In this document: piece after piece, positions 18,072 through 26,097 of the stretch
Layout of the letters: the number at the start of each line of letters is the position of its first letter
How positions within the stretch are numbered: position 1 is the first letter of the stretch
Source of the DNA: Flavobacteriales bacterium
GTDB lineage: Bacteria > Bacteroidota > Bacteroidia > Flavobacteriales_C > GCA-002722245
Direction: 5' to 3'
Length of the DNA stretch: 64,000 nucleotides
NCBI GenBank assembly: GCA_023251095.1
Contig: JAHEZL010000005.1
Span: forward strand, 94,201 to 158,200
Position numbers and translations under genes: made by a program
The notes under the pieces: model-generated
Told to the model about the DNA's origin: nothing
What the model saw: only the letters and a program-made list of their open reading frames with translations
The model's database searches: none

Positions 18072-18815
18072 ATGATAAAAGCCATCATCATCGACGACAT
18101 TGAACAAGCGAGAATAACGCTTAAAAAAGATTTGGAAACTTACGCCGGCGATGTGCAAATAATCGGCGAAGCAGGCGGTGTAATTGAAGGAGCCAAACTT
18201 CTGAAAACCATTCAACCCGACATTTTATTTCTCGATATTCAAATGCAGGATGGCAGCGGATTTGATTTACTGGATATCCTGAAAGACATTCCGTTTAAAA
18301 TTATTTTCATCACCGCTTCTGATGCGCATGCCATCAAAGCTTTTCGTTATGCGGCGATTGATTACCTTATGAAACCTGTTGATCCTGATGAACTGACTGC
18401 TGCACTCAACAAATACCGGGATCAAAAACTCAATGAAAATGAGAAATATAAATTGCTCAACGACTCTTTAAAAAATCACCACAAACCCAATGAGCGACTG
18501 GCTTTACACACACAAGACAAAATTCACATCGTTAACATCAACGATATTTTGCGTTGCGAAAGCTCTGTCAATTACACCGAATTTCATTTCAACGGCGGCA
18601 AGAAATTACTGGTAACAAAAACCTTAAAAGATTTTGAAGATTTGCTCTCCGATCAAGGTTTTTACCGCGTGCATCAATCGCATTTAGTGAACACCAAGTT
18701 CATCAAAGAATATGTAAAAACAGATGGAGGTTATTTACTGATGGCCGATGGATTTAACGTTCCTGTTTCGGTGCGCAAGCGTCCGGAGGTGATGAAAATG
18801 CTGGAAGAGTTGTAG
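18072..18815 (+). CDS. LytTR-family response regulator
   Basis: The 247-residue product has an N-terminal receiver with acidic pocket IIIDD, phospho-acceptor Asp55 in FLDIQM, and the Thr/Lys positions in FITAS and LMKPVDP. The C-terminal LytTR DNA-binding domain (about 145-245) contains HIVNINDILRCES, VTKTLKDFED and FYRVHQSHLVN. It follows the propeller kinase by 9 bp and is its obvious partner. LytTR proteins bind pairs of 9-bp direct repeats about 21-22 bp apart; such a pair (ACGCTT(A/T)AT) lies upstream of the alpha-2-macroglobulin gene 4 kb away, which is the best candidate target here. A terminator overlaps its stop codon. Confidence 0.93.
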   Translation: MIKAIIIDDIEQARITLKKDLETYAGDVQIIGEAGGVIEGAKLLKTIQPDILFLDIQMQDGSGFDLLDILKDIPFKIIFITASDAHAIKAFRYAAIDYLMKPVDPDELTAALNKYRDQKLNENEKYKLLNDSLKNHHKPNERLALHTQDKIHIVNINDILRCESSVNYTEFHFNGGKKLLVTKTLKDFEDLLSDQGFYRVHQSHLVNTKFIKEYVKTDGGYLLMADGFNVPVSVRKRPEVMKMLEEL

Positions 18816-18833
18816 GATTATCCTACAACTTTT
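18808..18833 (+). terminator. Terminator overlapping the stop of the LytTR gene
   Basis: 10-bp stem (18808-18817 / 18821-18830), 3-nt loop, then TTT. The stem includes the TAG stop codon of the regulator gene. The T tract is short, so efficiency is uncertain. Confidence 0.6.
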
Positions 18834-18894
18834 CACAAGAGCTTACTACATAGCGCTTCATTAATACTTCACACCTAATACGTCACCCACAGTT

Positions 18895-18940
18895 CGTCAT
18901 TGCGAAATTTTTGTACTCAAAAATGAAGCAACCTCATCAT
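18895..18940 (+). repeat. Left inverted arm of the GIY-YIG element
   Basis: 46-bp arm, perfect complement of 19273-19318. It contains CGTCATTGCGA, an internal 7-bp-stem palindrome, and GAAGCAACCTCATCAT. Confidence 0.95.
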
Positions 18941-18976
18941 CATTTTTTTAATTTCGCAGCAACTAAACAAAATTTT

Positions 18977-19270
18977 ATGGAAAGAGGTGGCTGGGTGTAT
19001 ATCCTAACCAATAAGTACAATAATGTATTGTATACTGGTGTTACGTCTGATTTAAAAAGCAGAGTATACGAACACAAAAACAAAGTAAATCCAAATTCAT
19101 TTACTTCAAAATACAATGTAGACAAGTTGGTTTATTACAAAGCCTTTAATCGCATTGAAGCAGCGATTGATTATGAAAAAAAGATAAAAGGAGGTTCCCG
19201 ACAAAAGAAAATAAAGCTAATTGAAAGTTTGAATAAACAATGGCATGAAATATCTACCGAAGAGATTTAG
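18977..19270 (+). CDS. GIY-YIG nuclease family protein (COG2827/UPF0213-like)
   Basis: The 97-residue product is a single GIY-YIG domain. The YIL and YTG motifs form the divergent GIY-YIG pair, R follows in LKSRVYEHK, and the conserved Glu lies near the C-terminus (EKKIKGGSRQKK, KLIESLNKQW). This is the compact type common in multiple copies in Bacteroidota. The start is ATG 18977 (MERGGW); the frame is open upstream to TTG 18911 inside the left inverted arm, but that stretch is not conserved-looking. It lies wholly between the two arms of a perfect 46-bp inverted repeat, which suggests it moves with, or mobilises, that repeat. Related proteins cleave structured or branched DNA; the substrate here is unknown. 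Confidence 0.88.
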   Translation: MERGGWVYILTNKYNNVLYTGVTSDLKSRVYEHKNKVNPNSFTSKYNVDKLVYYKAFNRIEAAIDYEKKIKGGSRQKKIKLIESLNKQWHEISTEEI

Positions 19271-19272
19271 TT

Positions 19273-19318
19273 ATGATGAGGTTGCTTCATTTTTGAGTAC
19301 AAAAATTTCGCAATGACG
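19273..19318 (-). repeat. Right inverted arm of the GIY-YIG element
   Basis: 46-bp arm, perfect complement of 18895-18940. It starts 2 bp after the GIY-YIG stop codon and ends CAATGACG. Confidence 0.95.
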
Positions 19319-19342
19319 TTGGTGGCGTAACAAAACCCAATG

Positions 19343-19374
19343 AAAAAAACGCCCCGGAAGTTTTTTCCGGGGCG
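19343..19374 (-). terminator. Terminator after the alpha-2-macroglobulin gene
   Basis: 9-bp GC-rich stem (CGCCCCGGA at 19350-19358 with its complement 19366-19374). On the minus strand it is followed by seven T (complement of 19343-19349). A second small hairpin (19376-19383 / 19391-19398) sits between it and the stop codon. Confidence 0.88.
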
Positions 19375-19411
19375 CAGTTTAGTTTGGGAGACTAAACTTA
19401 TCCAACCATCA

Positions 19412-22400
19412 CTATTCTTTTACAACTTCCACCCAGCGACCCGGAACACGAGCGTTGATCATATTGTCGTACATCGCTTCGGAATAAACCGTAGGCAGAT
19501 AGAATTTACCGAGATAGGTAGCATTCAATTGAATAGTGAAAACCTTATTTTGTTTTGGCGACAGCTCATAATAACTGTAAACCCTGTCGTCGCGAATGTC
19601 TTGGTAACGCGCAGCATTGGATGTGCTTCCGCCAAACAAGCGCGCATTGTGTATTTCCCATCCGCTCGGGAAAATCTGGTTGAGCGCCATTTCATAATAA
19701 TATCCTTTCATGCCGGGATTGGTGATGATCACTTCCGCAAGGAAATCTGTTCCCTGAATAATTTTATCGGGTTGAATTTCATTGCCTTGCATGTCTTTGT
19801 ATTTCACCTCCATTTTCAGGTCTCTGCTGCTCGAAGATTTATCTCCTGTTAAAGGAATCCCTTCCACAATAACTTTCACGAAGAGCGTTGTTTTTCCTGT
19901 GTTTTTCAACACTACAGCAGCTTTTTTAGAAAAATCCTTGTCGTTGAATTTCACCTGATACAAACATTTCTGAGTGCTTTCATTTTTCACTTCTCCTTTG
20001 TTCAGCTGATGTGAAAAAGTTAAATCAGACTTTTCTCCGCTGGCTCCGGTAAATACCGCCATTGCTAACAATCCGTAAGCAGTCTCCTGAGTGCTCAACC
20101 ATTCGTTGGATCCTAAAATCTTCGCTACTTGTTTAGCCAGAATAAATGCTTGAGCCTTTTCACCCAGCAAACTCAGGGTTTCCAGAATCATTGCCTGATC
20201 ACGATTATGTGATCCGTAACTGTGCGACAATTCTTTGTAAGGAATAATAATTACAGGCAAAGATCTGGCGATGGAAAGAGCAGCTTCTTTTTGTCCGACT
20301 AAAACATACGCGGCGGCCAATCTCCATTGCGCGGCAACACATAAATTTTTCTCTTCGCGCAAACGGTTCATTGCACCCGGCTCGGCATTTCCGCTCAAAG
20401 CCAGAACATACAAACGATAAGCCTGAATCATCTGCTCACTTTCATTGCCGTGAGGATGATTGTAAGTACCGCTGTTGCTATACCAGTTGCGCGCTTGTTG
20501 CTGTTGATATTTCACCCATTTATCTTTCATATTTACCGGCAAACTATAACCTTGTTTTTCCGCTTCCAGGATGAAGTGACCGCCATAATTGCTTCCCCAC
20601 ACACTGCTGTACGATTCACCCGGCCAGTAAGAAAATCCTCCGTCATTGGTTTGAAACAACTGCAAGCGTTTCAATCCGGCTTTGATGTTATCGGCAATTG
20701 CTTTTTTACGCGTGTCTTTTAAATCCATTAAAGAACTTAAAAACAATTGCGGAAACACCGATGAAGTAGTTTGTTCAATACAGCCGTGAGGATATTGAAT
20801 CAAATAATCCAATCGTTTTTCAAGCGCCATCGGAGGAACAGTACTCACCTCAATGGTTGCTTTATTGGTTCCTTCAATTCCAATGAAATTTAAATTGGCA
20901 ACGTATTCTTTCCCCGGTTCCACAGCCACTTCCGTACCATCGGTCACTTTAGGATTAGGCGTACGAACGTCGAGTTCAATTTCCTGAGTAGTGATTTCTT
21001 TTCCCGATGTAGCCGTAATTTTCACACGGGCAATTCCCACTTTTGCAGCAACATTCAATTTAAAATTGAGCACCTCATCTCCTACTCTGTCGAAATGAAT
21101 AGTTTGTGTTTTATTGCCATCGATGCTCAGTAAATCATTTACTTCAATATCCACTTTTACATCTTTGATATTGGTTTCCATGGCGAAAACATCCACAGGC
21201 AAATACACCTGTTCAGCCGGTCCGAGCACACGTGGCAAGGTCGCCAACACCATCAAAGGTTTTTTCACCGCCACCGCTTTATCGCTATTTCCGTAAGCAC
21301 CTTCATAAGCAGCAACCACCATGATGCGCACCGAACCCACATAGTTTGGCATTTTCAGCGCATGATTTTTTTCCTGTCCGGCTTCCAAAGTAAAGGGGCC
21401 GATAAATTTCACCACCGGTTTAAAACGATTGGCTTTGGCATCTTTTCCGGCACCGGCATCACCGTCGCCACCAACGCTCAGGAGCTTATCCAGTTTACCT
21501 GCATAGGCACCAATCACGGCATCGTACATGTCCCATGTTTTAACACCCAGCGCTTCTTTGGCGTAAAAGGTAGTCCAGGGCTGCGGCGTTTTATAGTGCG
21601 TTAAATCCAGTAAACCTTCATCCACCATCATTAAAGTGTAGGTCATTTTTCTACCGTCTTTTTCCTTCACTTTTATATTCACTGTAGATTCAGGTTTAAA
21701 AGATTCGGCACAAATAATTTCGGGATGAAGATGCGTCAGCGGATCATCCACCGTGATAGGCACCACGCCATACATACGAATTGGCAAATCGTTTTTTGTG
21801 CTGGCGTGTGGCTGTATCAAAGTAACGTGAACATAAGCATTGGGCGACATTTGTGCTGTCGACGGAAACTCATAAACCGTTTCACCTCTTTTGGTGTGTA
21901 TCCAGAATTTCTCCACCACTTTGGTTCTGGTTTCAACGCTCACCAGCGCCATGCCTTCATCGGAAGAAGGGAAAGTGAGTTTTATTTTTTCACCCTTTAC
22001 ATATTTTTCTTTGTCGCAAGTGAAATTCAGCATCGTAGCATTTTCATTATCGCTGCGGTTTCCTCTTCTCCAATAAGGCCAATCGATGTACACCATTTTA
22101 CCGGTTTGGTGTTTTCCTTGCATGTCGGTTACGGTAATTAAATAGCGACCGTAATCGGGATATTTAGTTTGAAAAGTGAAAGAGCCCATTCCGTTTTTTG
22201 TAGTGATGACAGTATCTTTCATCGCGATGGAACCGTGACGCGATACGTAACTCGTTAAATCACTTTCATTGTGTTCATACCACCATCTCCATTGAATTTT
22301 ATACACTTTCACTTGTAGTTTTTCGGTGTTCACGAGCTGACCTTTTTCGGTTAAAGTCACCACATCGAATTTGTAATTATTTCCGGTTTCAAGCGACTGA

Positions 22401-25036
22401 TCGTAGTTGTCGGATTCGGGCGCGTGCAAGCCCACATAAGTGGCGAAAGGAGAATAAGTGCTGCTGCTTTTGTCGATACTGAAATCGCCGCCCTCTTCAA
22501 AAACTTTGGTGAGATAAGAAGTGTGCAACATACCCGGCGCCGTTTGTCCGATATTCATTTTTGTTTTAATTAAAGCCTCGCCATTTTCATCCAGGTTACC
22601 ATCAAAAATGGCTTCCGATTCGGCATAATAACTACGGATAGGAGAATCGAAAACATAGTTTTTAAATTTATCTCCGAAGGACGTGGTGGTTTGATTTACC
22701 GTAACATTTACCGTGGCCCGTAAATTTTTAGCCACTGCACCATGCAGCCATTTTACACTTAATTTGGTAGTGCTGTCGTTGGCTTTTTGCTGATCGTTAT
22801 CCAGGTAAATTTTGAGTCGGTTGGGCTTAATAGTCTCCACTTTCAAACCATAAGAAAAAGTACGGTTCCCTACTTTCACCACTGCCAAGTAATTTCCGGT
22901 AATTGCTTCAACACCTGTGTGAGCACGGAAATCATACATTCCATTTACGTTTTTAGTTTTGGTAGTGTGGTAAATCACCTGATCGTTAGGATCACGTAAT
23001 TCAAATTTCACAGGATGGTTGGGAGGTAATTTTTTCATTTTATCTTCCAGGATAAAAGTGAGGTACAAAGAATCGCCGGGGCGCCATACACCGCGCTCAC
23101 CATATAAAAATCCTTTGATACCTTTTTGTACTTTTTCTCCTTCCACATCAAACTTACTTAGAGATAAAGCATGGCCGTCGCCCAGCTTCATATAACCGCG
23201 TTGTTTGCCCCATTTGGCCAACATTAAAAATGGTTTTTCTTTTAATTTAATATCCAGCATTCCCGCAGTATCGGTAACACCGCTAGCAATGATTTGTTTC
23301 ACGTAATCATAATATTCCACTGTAGCTCCGGCGAGTGGTTTTGCAGTAATCATGTTGGTTAAAAAGGCATGCGACAAACGGTTTTCATCCAGCTTGTAAA
23401 TCATACCGATATCGGAAGCAAGGATATTTCTGCAAACGGCAACACCTGAATAATAATCGTTGGAGCACGGACTGTAAGATTCGTAATAATCGTTCCACGA
23501 TTGATACCCACTGAAGGCATAGCTGTTCCAGGAATATTCATTCCATGTGGAATCCCAATCGTGATGATATTCTTCATAATCGTAATACTCTTCATCGCTT
23601 CCTTCTTCTGAATTTTGAGTGGTATTTTTAGCAGCACAAGCGTACAAAGAATAGTCTCTTGAAAATTTAATACACACTCTGTAAATAGCGCCAGGCTCAG
23701 GAGTGATCCATTTGGTTAAATCAATGACGTGTTTGTTCCATTGTTTCAAATTCATGGCTTTATCGTATTGCAGTGATAATTTTTTTTCGGCAACAATTTT
23801 TCCTGCACGTGATAAATCATCTTCACCATCCAGGTTGTTGGTTTGTAAAAACTGGTGCACATTGGTTTCATAAATTTTGATGATGCGCACATCCACCGCA
23901 TTTAAATTAATAGCTTCGAAAGGAAAGATCAATCCGTTGGAATTGGGCAGTATACAACCCTTTCCTTTGAGTCGCACCTTTGGTTTGGCCTCATCAAAAA
24001 ACAAGTTTTTAATGTAGGCTATATTCATTTTGTGGCCTTTAAAATTTTTAATTCCGGTAGTAACGTGCAACACTTTATCACCTTCAAAACGATTGGGTAA
24101 AAACACCGTCACTACATTTCCGTCGATTTCATAAGTCAGATTTTCAATACCATCCAGCGTAACAATTCCCTTTAAATTTTGTCCGTAAGCAATAGGATCG
24201 CTAAAGCTCAGCACCACACTTTGTTCATCCTCATCGTTCACAGAAACATTGTTCACATTGAAATCGCCGAGAGCCGGAACGATCCATTCCGACTGGCCAT
24301 TGCTCAATGATTTAATGGGTTCACCATTCCAGCTCACCAGCAATTTTCCTTTTTGTTCGCGGCGCGGAATACTGTCGACATAAAAATATTGTTGATAGGA
24401 ATTTCCATTAGATTCAAAATGTATGGCCAATTCTTGTCCATCCAAAGTAACCTTCAGCACTTTGCGCAACAAGGCCGTATCCTCATAATCGGCAGTATGA
24501 ATACGGCCTGTCAGCTTTTGCCATTCCACATCATAATCATCGTAAGTTCTCAGGCCATTCACTTCCACATTTACAGTTTGCGGATAAGTGGCAAACTGAA
24601 ACTCAAACTCTTTGAACTCACTTTTCACTTTCATTACTTGTCCGAGCTTAAACTCCACATCATAAAACTGATTCACCGGCATTACTTCCGACGGAACAAA
24701 CTCAATCACCCGGTCGCTTATCCAATGCGCCTTTCCTTTAATTTCAGGTTCAAAAGAAAAAGCATCGTCGAGTAAAGCCGAATCGGGCAAAGTGTAATTC
24801 CACACTACAGAATCTTTCCCAGAAGCATCTTTAACGATGGATTTTTTGTTGATGCCGTGCGCCAGCTCAATGCGGATATGACTGGTACGCGAGACCATTC
24901 CCGACGTGTAGCCGGAAATAAACTGCAAAAAAGCCGGATTGATGGCTTTGATTTTTGGTTTGTTGTGAAAACAGGAATTAAGGAAGAGCACTGCGCATCC
25001 TAATAAGAAAAATTTGCTGAGGGTTTTGAGTTTCAT
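19412..25036 (-). CDS. Bacterial alpha-2-macroglobulin lipoprotein with intact thioester
   Basis: The 1874-residue lipoprotein has lipobox LNSC in MKLKTLSKFFLLGCAVLFLNSC. It comprises many macroglobulin beta-domains (e.g. GFLYGERGVWRPGDSLYLTF), an A2M domain (GPFTLEAGQEKNHALKMP, VLATLPRVLGPAEQVYLP), and the thioester domain with GCIEQ, Cys1419 being the reactive residue, followed by an alpha-toroid and receptor-like C-terminus. Such proteins are thought to trap attacking proteases covalently at the periplasm while PBP1C repairs peptidoglycan. An acidic Tyr/Asp/Glu-rich insert (about 465-510) is unusual. Regulation: paired ACGCTT repeats upstream suggest control by the neighbouring LytTR regulator. 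Ends at a strong terminator. Confidence 0.93.
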   Translation of the reverse strand: MKLKTLSKFFLLGCAVLFLNSCFHNKPKIKAINPAFLQFISGYTSGMVSRTSHIRIELAHGINKKSIVKDASGKDSVVWNYTLPDSALLDDAFSFEPEIKGKAHWISDRVIEFVPSEVMPVNQFYDVEFKLGQVMKVKSEFKEFEFQFATYPQTVNVEVNGLRTYDDYDVEWQKLTGRIHTADYEDTALLRKVLKVTLDGQELAIHFESNGNSYQQYFYVDSIPRREQKGKLLVSWNGEPIKSLSNGQSEWIVPALGDFNVNNVSVNDEDEQSVVLSFSDPIAYGQNLKGIVTLDGIENLTYEIDGNVVTVFLPNRFEGDKVLHVTTGIKNFKGHKMNIAYIKNLFFDEAKPKVRLKGKGCILPNSNGLIFPFEAINLNAVDVRIIKIYETNVHQFLQTNNLDGEDDLSRAGKIVAEKKLSLQYDKAMNLKQWNKHVIDLTKWITPEPGAIYRVCIKFSRDYSLYACAAKNTTQNSEEGSDEEYYDYEEYHHDWDSTWNEYSWNSYAFSGYQSWNDYYESYSPCSNDYYSGVAVCRNILASDIGMIYKLDENRLSHAFLTNMITAKPLAGATVEYYDYVKQIIASGVTDTAGMLDIKLKEKPFLMLAKWGKQRGYMKLGDGHALSLSKFDVEGEKVQKGIKGFLYGERGVWRPGDSLYLTFILEDKMKKLPPNHPVKFELRDPNDQVIYHTTKTKNVNGMYDFRAHTGVEAITGNYLAVVKVGNRTFSYGLKVETIKPNRLKIYLDNDQQKANDSTTKLSVKWLHGAVAKNLRATVNVTVNQTTTSFGDKFKNYVFDSPIRSYYAESEAIFDGNLDENGEALIKTKMNIGQTAPGMLHTSYLTKVFEEGGDFSIDKSSSTYSPFATYVGLHAPESDNYDQSLETGNNYKFDVVTLTEKGQLVNTEKLQVKVYKIQWRWWYEHNESDLTSYVSRHGSIAMKDTVITTKNGMGSFTFQTKYPDYGRYLITVTDMQGKHQTGKMVYIDWPYWRRGNRSDNENATMLNFTCDKEKYVKGEKIKLTFPSSDEGMALVSVETRTKVVEKFWIHTKRGETVYEFPSTAQMSPNAYVHVTLIQPHASTKNDLPIRMYGVVPITVDDPLTHLHPEIICAESFKPESTVNIKVKEKDGRKMTYTLMMVDEGLLDLTHYKTPQPWTTFYAKEALGVKTWDMYDAVIGAYAGKLDKLLSVGGDGDAGAGKDAKANRFKPVVKFIGPFTLEAGQEKNHALKMPNYVGSVRIMVVAAYEGAYGNSDKAVAVKKPLMVLATLPRVLGPAEQVYLPVDVFAMETNIKDVKVDIEVNDLLSIDGNKTQTIHFDRVGDEVLNFKLNVAAKVGIARVKITATSGKEITTQEIELDVRTPNPKVTDGTEVAVEPGKEYVANLNFIGIEGTNKATIEVSTVPPMALEKRLDYLIQYPHGCIEQTTSSVFPQLFLSSLMDLKDTRKKAIADNIKAGLKRLQLFQTNDGGFSYWPGESYSSVWGSNYGGHFILEAEKQGYSLPVNMKDKWVKYQQQQARNWYSNSGTYNHPHGNESEQMIQAYRLYVLALSGNAEPGAMNRLREEKNLCVAAQWRLAAAYVLVGQKEAALSIARSLPVIIIPYKELSHSYGSHNRDQAMILETLSLLGEKAQAFILAKQVAKILGSNEWLSTQETAYGLLAMAVFTGASGEKSDLTFSHQLNKGEVKNESTQKCLYQVKFNDKDFSKKAAVVLKNTGKTTLFVKVIVEGIPLTGDKSSSSRDLKMEVKYKDMQGNEIQPDKIIQGTDFLAEVIITNPGMKGYYYEMALNQIFPSGWEIHNARLFGGSTSNAARYQDIRDDRVYSYYELSPKQNKVFTIQLNATYLGKFYLPTVYSEAMYDNMINARVPGRWVEVVKE

Positions 25037-25056
25037 GGAGTATAAAATTTATACCC

Positions 25057-25128
25057 CAAAGGTGGAGAGCTTCCCCCTCTATATTAAAGACACTTTATAA
25101 AGCGTTGGTACTTTTTTATTAAGCGTAG
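25057..25128 (-). promoter_or_regulatory. Predicted LytTR-type operator and promoter of the macroglobulin gene
   Basis: On the minus strand two 11-bp direct repeats, CTACGCTTAAT (25118-25128) and CAACGCTTTAT (25097-25107), start 21 bp apart. CACCTTTG (25057-25064), one mismatch from TAnnTTTG, lies 20 nt before the ATG and has no TTG at the -33 position, as expected of an activated promoter. Repeat length and spacing fit the LytTR family; the identity of the regulator is inference. Confidence 0.45.
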
Positions 25129-25156
25129 GGAAAAAATGGGTTTTTGATTTTAACCA

Positions 25157-25327
25157 AAAATCCCTCTTGCCATCGCACATTAATCCCTCGCACTCTCCCT
25201 TTTTCAAAGGGAGAAGCCCACTCTCATCCATTTTCACAACACGATTTAGGAAATGCCAGCTAACTAACTTCCTCCTTTGGAAAAGGAGGAGTGCGAGGGA
25301 TTAATGTGCGAGGGCAAGGAGGATTTT
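25157..25327. repeat. REPIN-like element, copy 1
   Basis: About 170 bp with imperfect inverted arms of about 47 bp (25157-25204 / 25281-25327). Each end holds an 8-bp-stem, 3-nt-loop hairpin (CTCCCTTT/AAAGGGAG at 25195-25213; CCTCCTTT/AAAGGAGG at 25271-25289). A second copy with closely similar centre lies at 59660-59823. It sits between the L,D-transpeptidase-family gene and the macroglobulin promoter, overlapping the stop codon of the former by 2 bp. Confidence 0.85.
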
Positions 25328-26036
25328 ACTTATTACACAAGTTTGATTTCTCCAAATACTCGGCAGTAGGATAATACATAAAAAAGCAGGTACCGTCTTT
25401 CAGGATATCAATAATAGGCACACACAATTCGGGAGAAACGGCAGGACAACCCAAACTTCTTCCCAGTCGCCCATTTTGCTGAATGAATTTTTCACACACA
25501 TAATCGGCACCGTGAATCACAATAGCTCTTTCTTCGGCCAAATCATTGATGCTAGGTTCCATTCCCAACAAGCGCAACGACAAACCGTGCTTTCCCTGGT
25601 AGGTAGAACCGGTGGTATAAAACCCTAAACTGGATTGATAAGAGCTTGCAGTATTGGAAAAAGATTTGGCATATTCCTCACCCGAATTCCTACCGTGCGC
25701 AACATAAGTTTGTAACAACAGCGTGCTTTTTTCTAAATCGAGAATATACAAACGTTTGGCATTTGCCGATTGGGATAAATCGGCAATGGCTAGAATATGG
25801 TTTTTGTTTAATTTGTTTTGCGCATTCAACTTTGTCCAGCCCAACATTGCTTTTTCAAAAGCAACATAACTTAAGCCCACTTTAGAAAGCTCCATTTTTT
25901 TGTATAGAGAATCGCTGGTAGCAACAGAAGAATCAACCAATGACGGCAACTGCGGATTGGCAAAATCTATAGCAGGAGTCAATAGTACAAAGCTCAACAG
26001 CATTGTAATTTTAAACAGCACTTTTTTTGGTGTCAT
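25326..26036 (-). CDS. Murein L,D-transpeptidase catalytic domain family protein
   Basis: The 236-residue exported protein has a signal peptide (MLLSFVLLTPAIDFA). It matches the family annotated as murein L,D-transpeptidase catalytic domain, with AHGRNSG, VIHGADY and RSLGCPAVSPE, where His and Cys form the presumed active site. Members are predicted to act on peptidoglycan peptides in the periplasm, but few have been tested. It lies 61 bp downstream of the YcbB-type L,D-transpeptidase gene on the same strand, so the two may be cotranscribed. Its stop codon touches a REPIN-like element that could act as a transcript end. Confidence 0.85.
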   Translation of the reverse strand: MTPKKVLFKITMLLSFVLLTPAIDFANPQLPSLVDSSVATSDSLYKKMELSKVGLSYVAFEKAMLGWTKLNAQNKLNKNHILAIADLSQSANAKRLYILDLEKSTLLLQTYVAHGRNSGEEYAKSFSNTASSYQSSLGFYTTGSTYQGKHGLSLRLLGMEPSINDLAEERAIVIHGADYVCEKFIQQNGRLGRSLGCPAVSPELCVPIIDILKDGTCFFMYYPTAEYLEKSNLCNK

Positions 26037-26097
26037 CTTATTAAGATACGTAATTTTAAAGGAGAATAAAAGAACTTATGTTATTTTAACACAACGA

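Larger units (their letters stand above)
18895..19318. mobile_element. Putative mobile unit: GIY-YIG gene between 46-bp perfect inverted repeats
   Basis: Arms 18895-18940 and 19273-19318 are perfectly complementary over 46 bp. Each begins or ends with the REP-like core CGTCATTGCGA and GAAGCAA seen in hairpins A and B. In these arms the GGAAC between the two core blocks is replaced by a small palindrome (ATTTTTG-TACT-CAAAAAT). The 97-codon GIY-YIG gene occupies the interior, and the right arm starts 2 bp after its stop codon. No DDE or tyrosine transposase is present. I infer a 424-bp element carrying its own nuclease. Confidence 0.65.

Noticed and set aside
18911..18976. Longer start for the GIY-YIG gene from TTG 18911
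   Set aside because: It would begin inside the left inverted arm, adds low-complexity residues with no match to the family, and lacks a promoter at the right distance; ATG 18977 gives the usual N-terminus.
18895..19318. Interpretation as a classical insertion sequence
   Set aside because: There is no DDE, HUH or tyrosine transposase and no clear target duplication beyond two bases; the only gene is a GIY-YIG nuclease.
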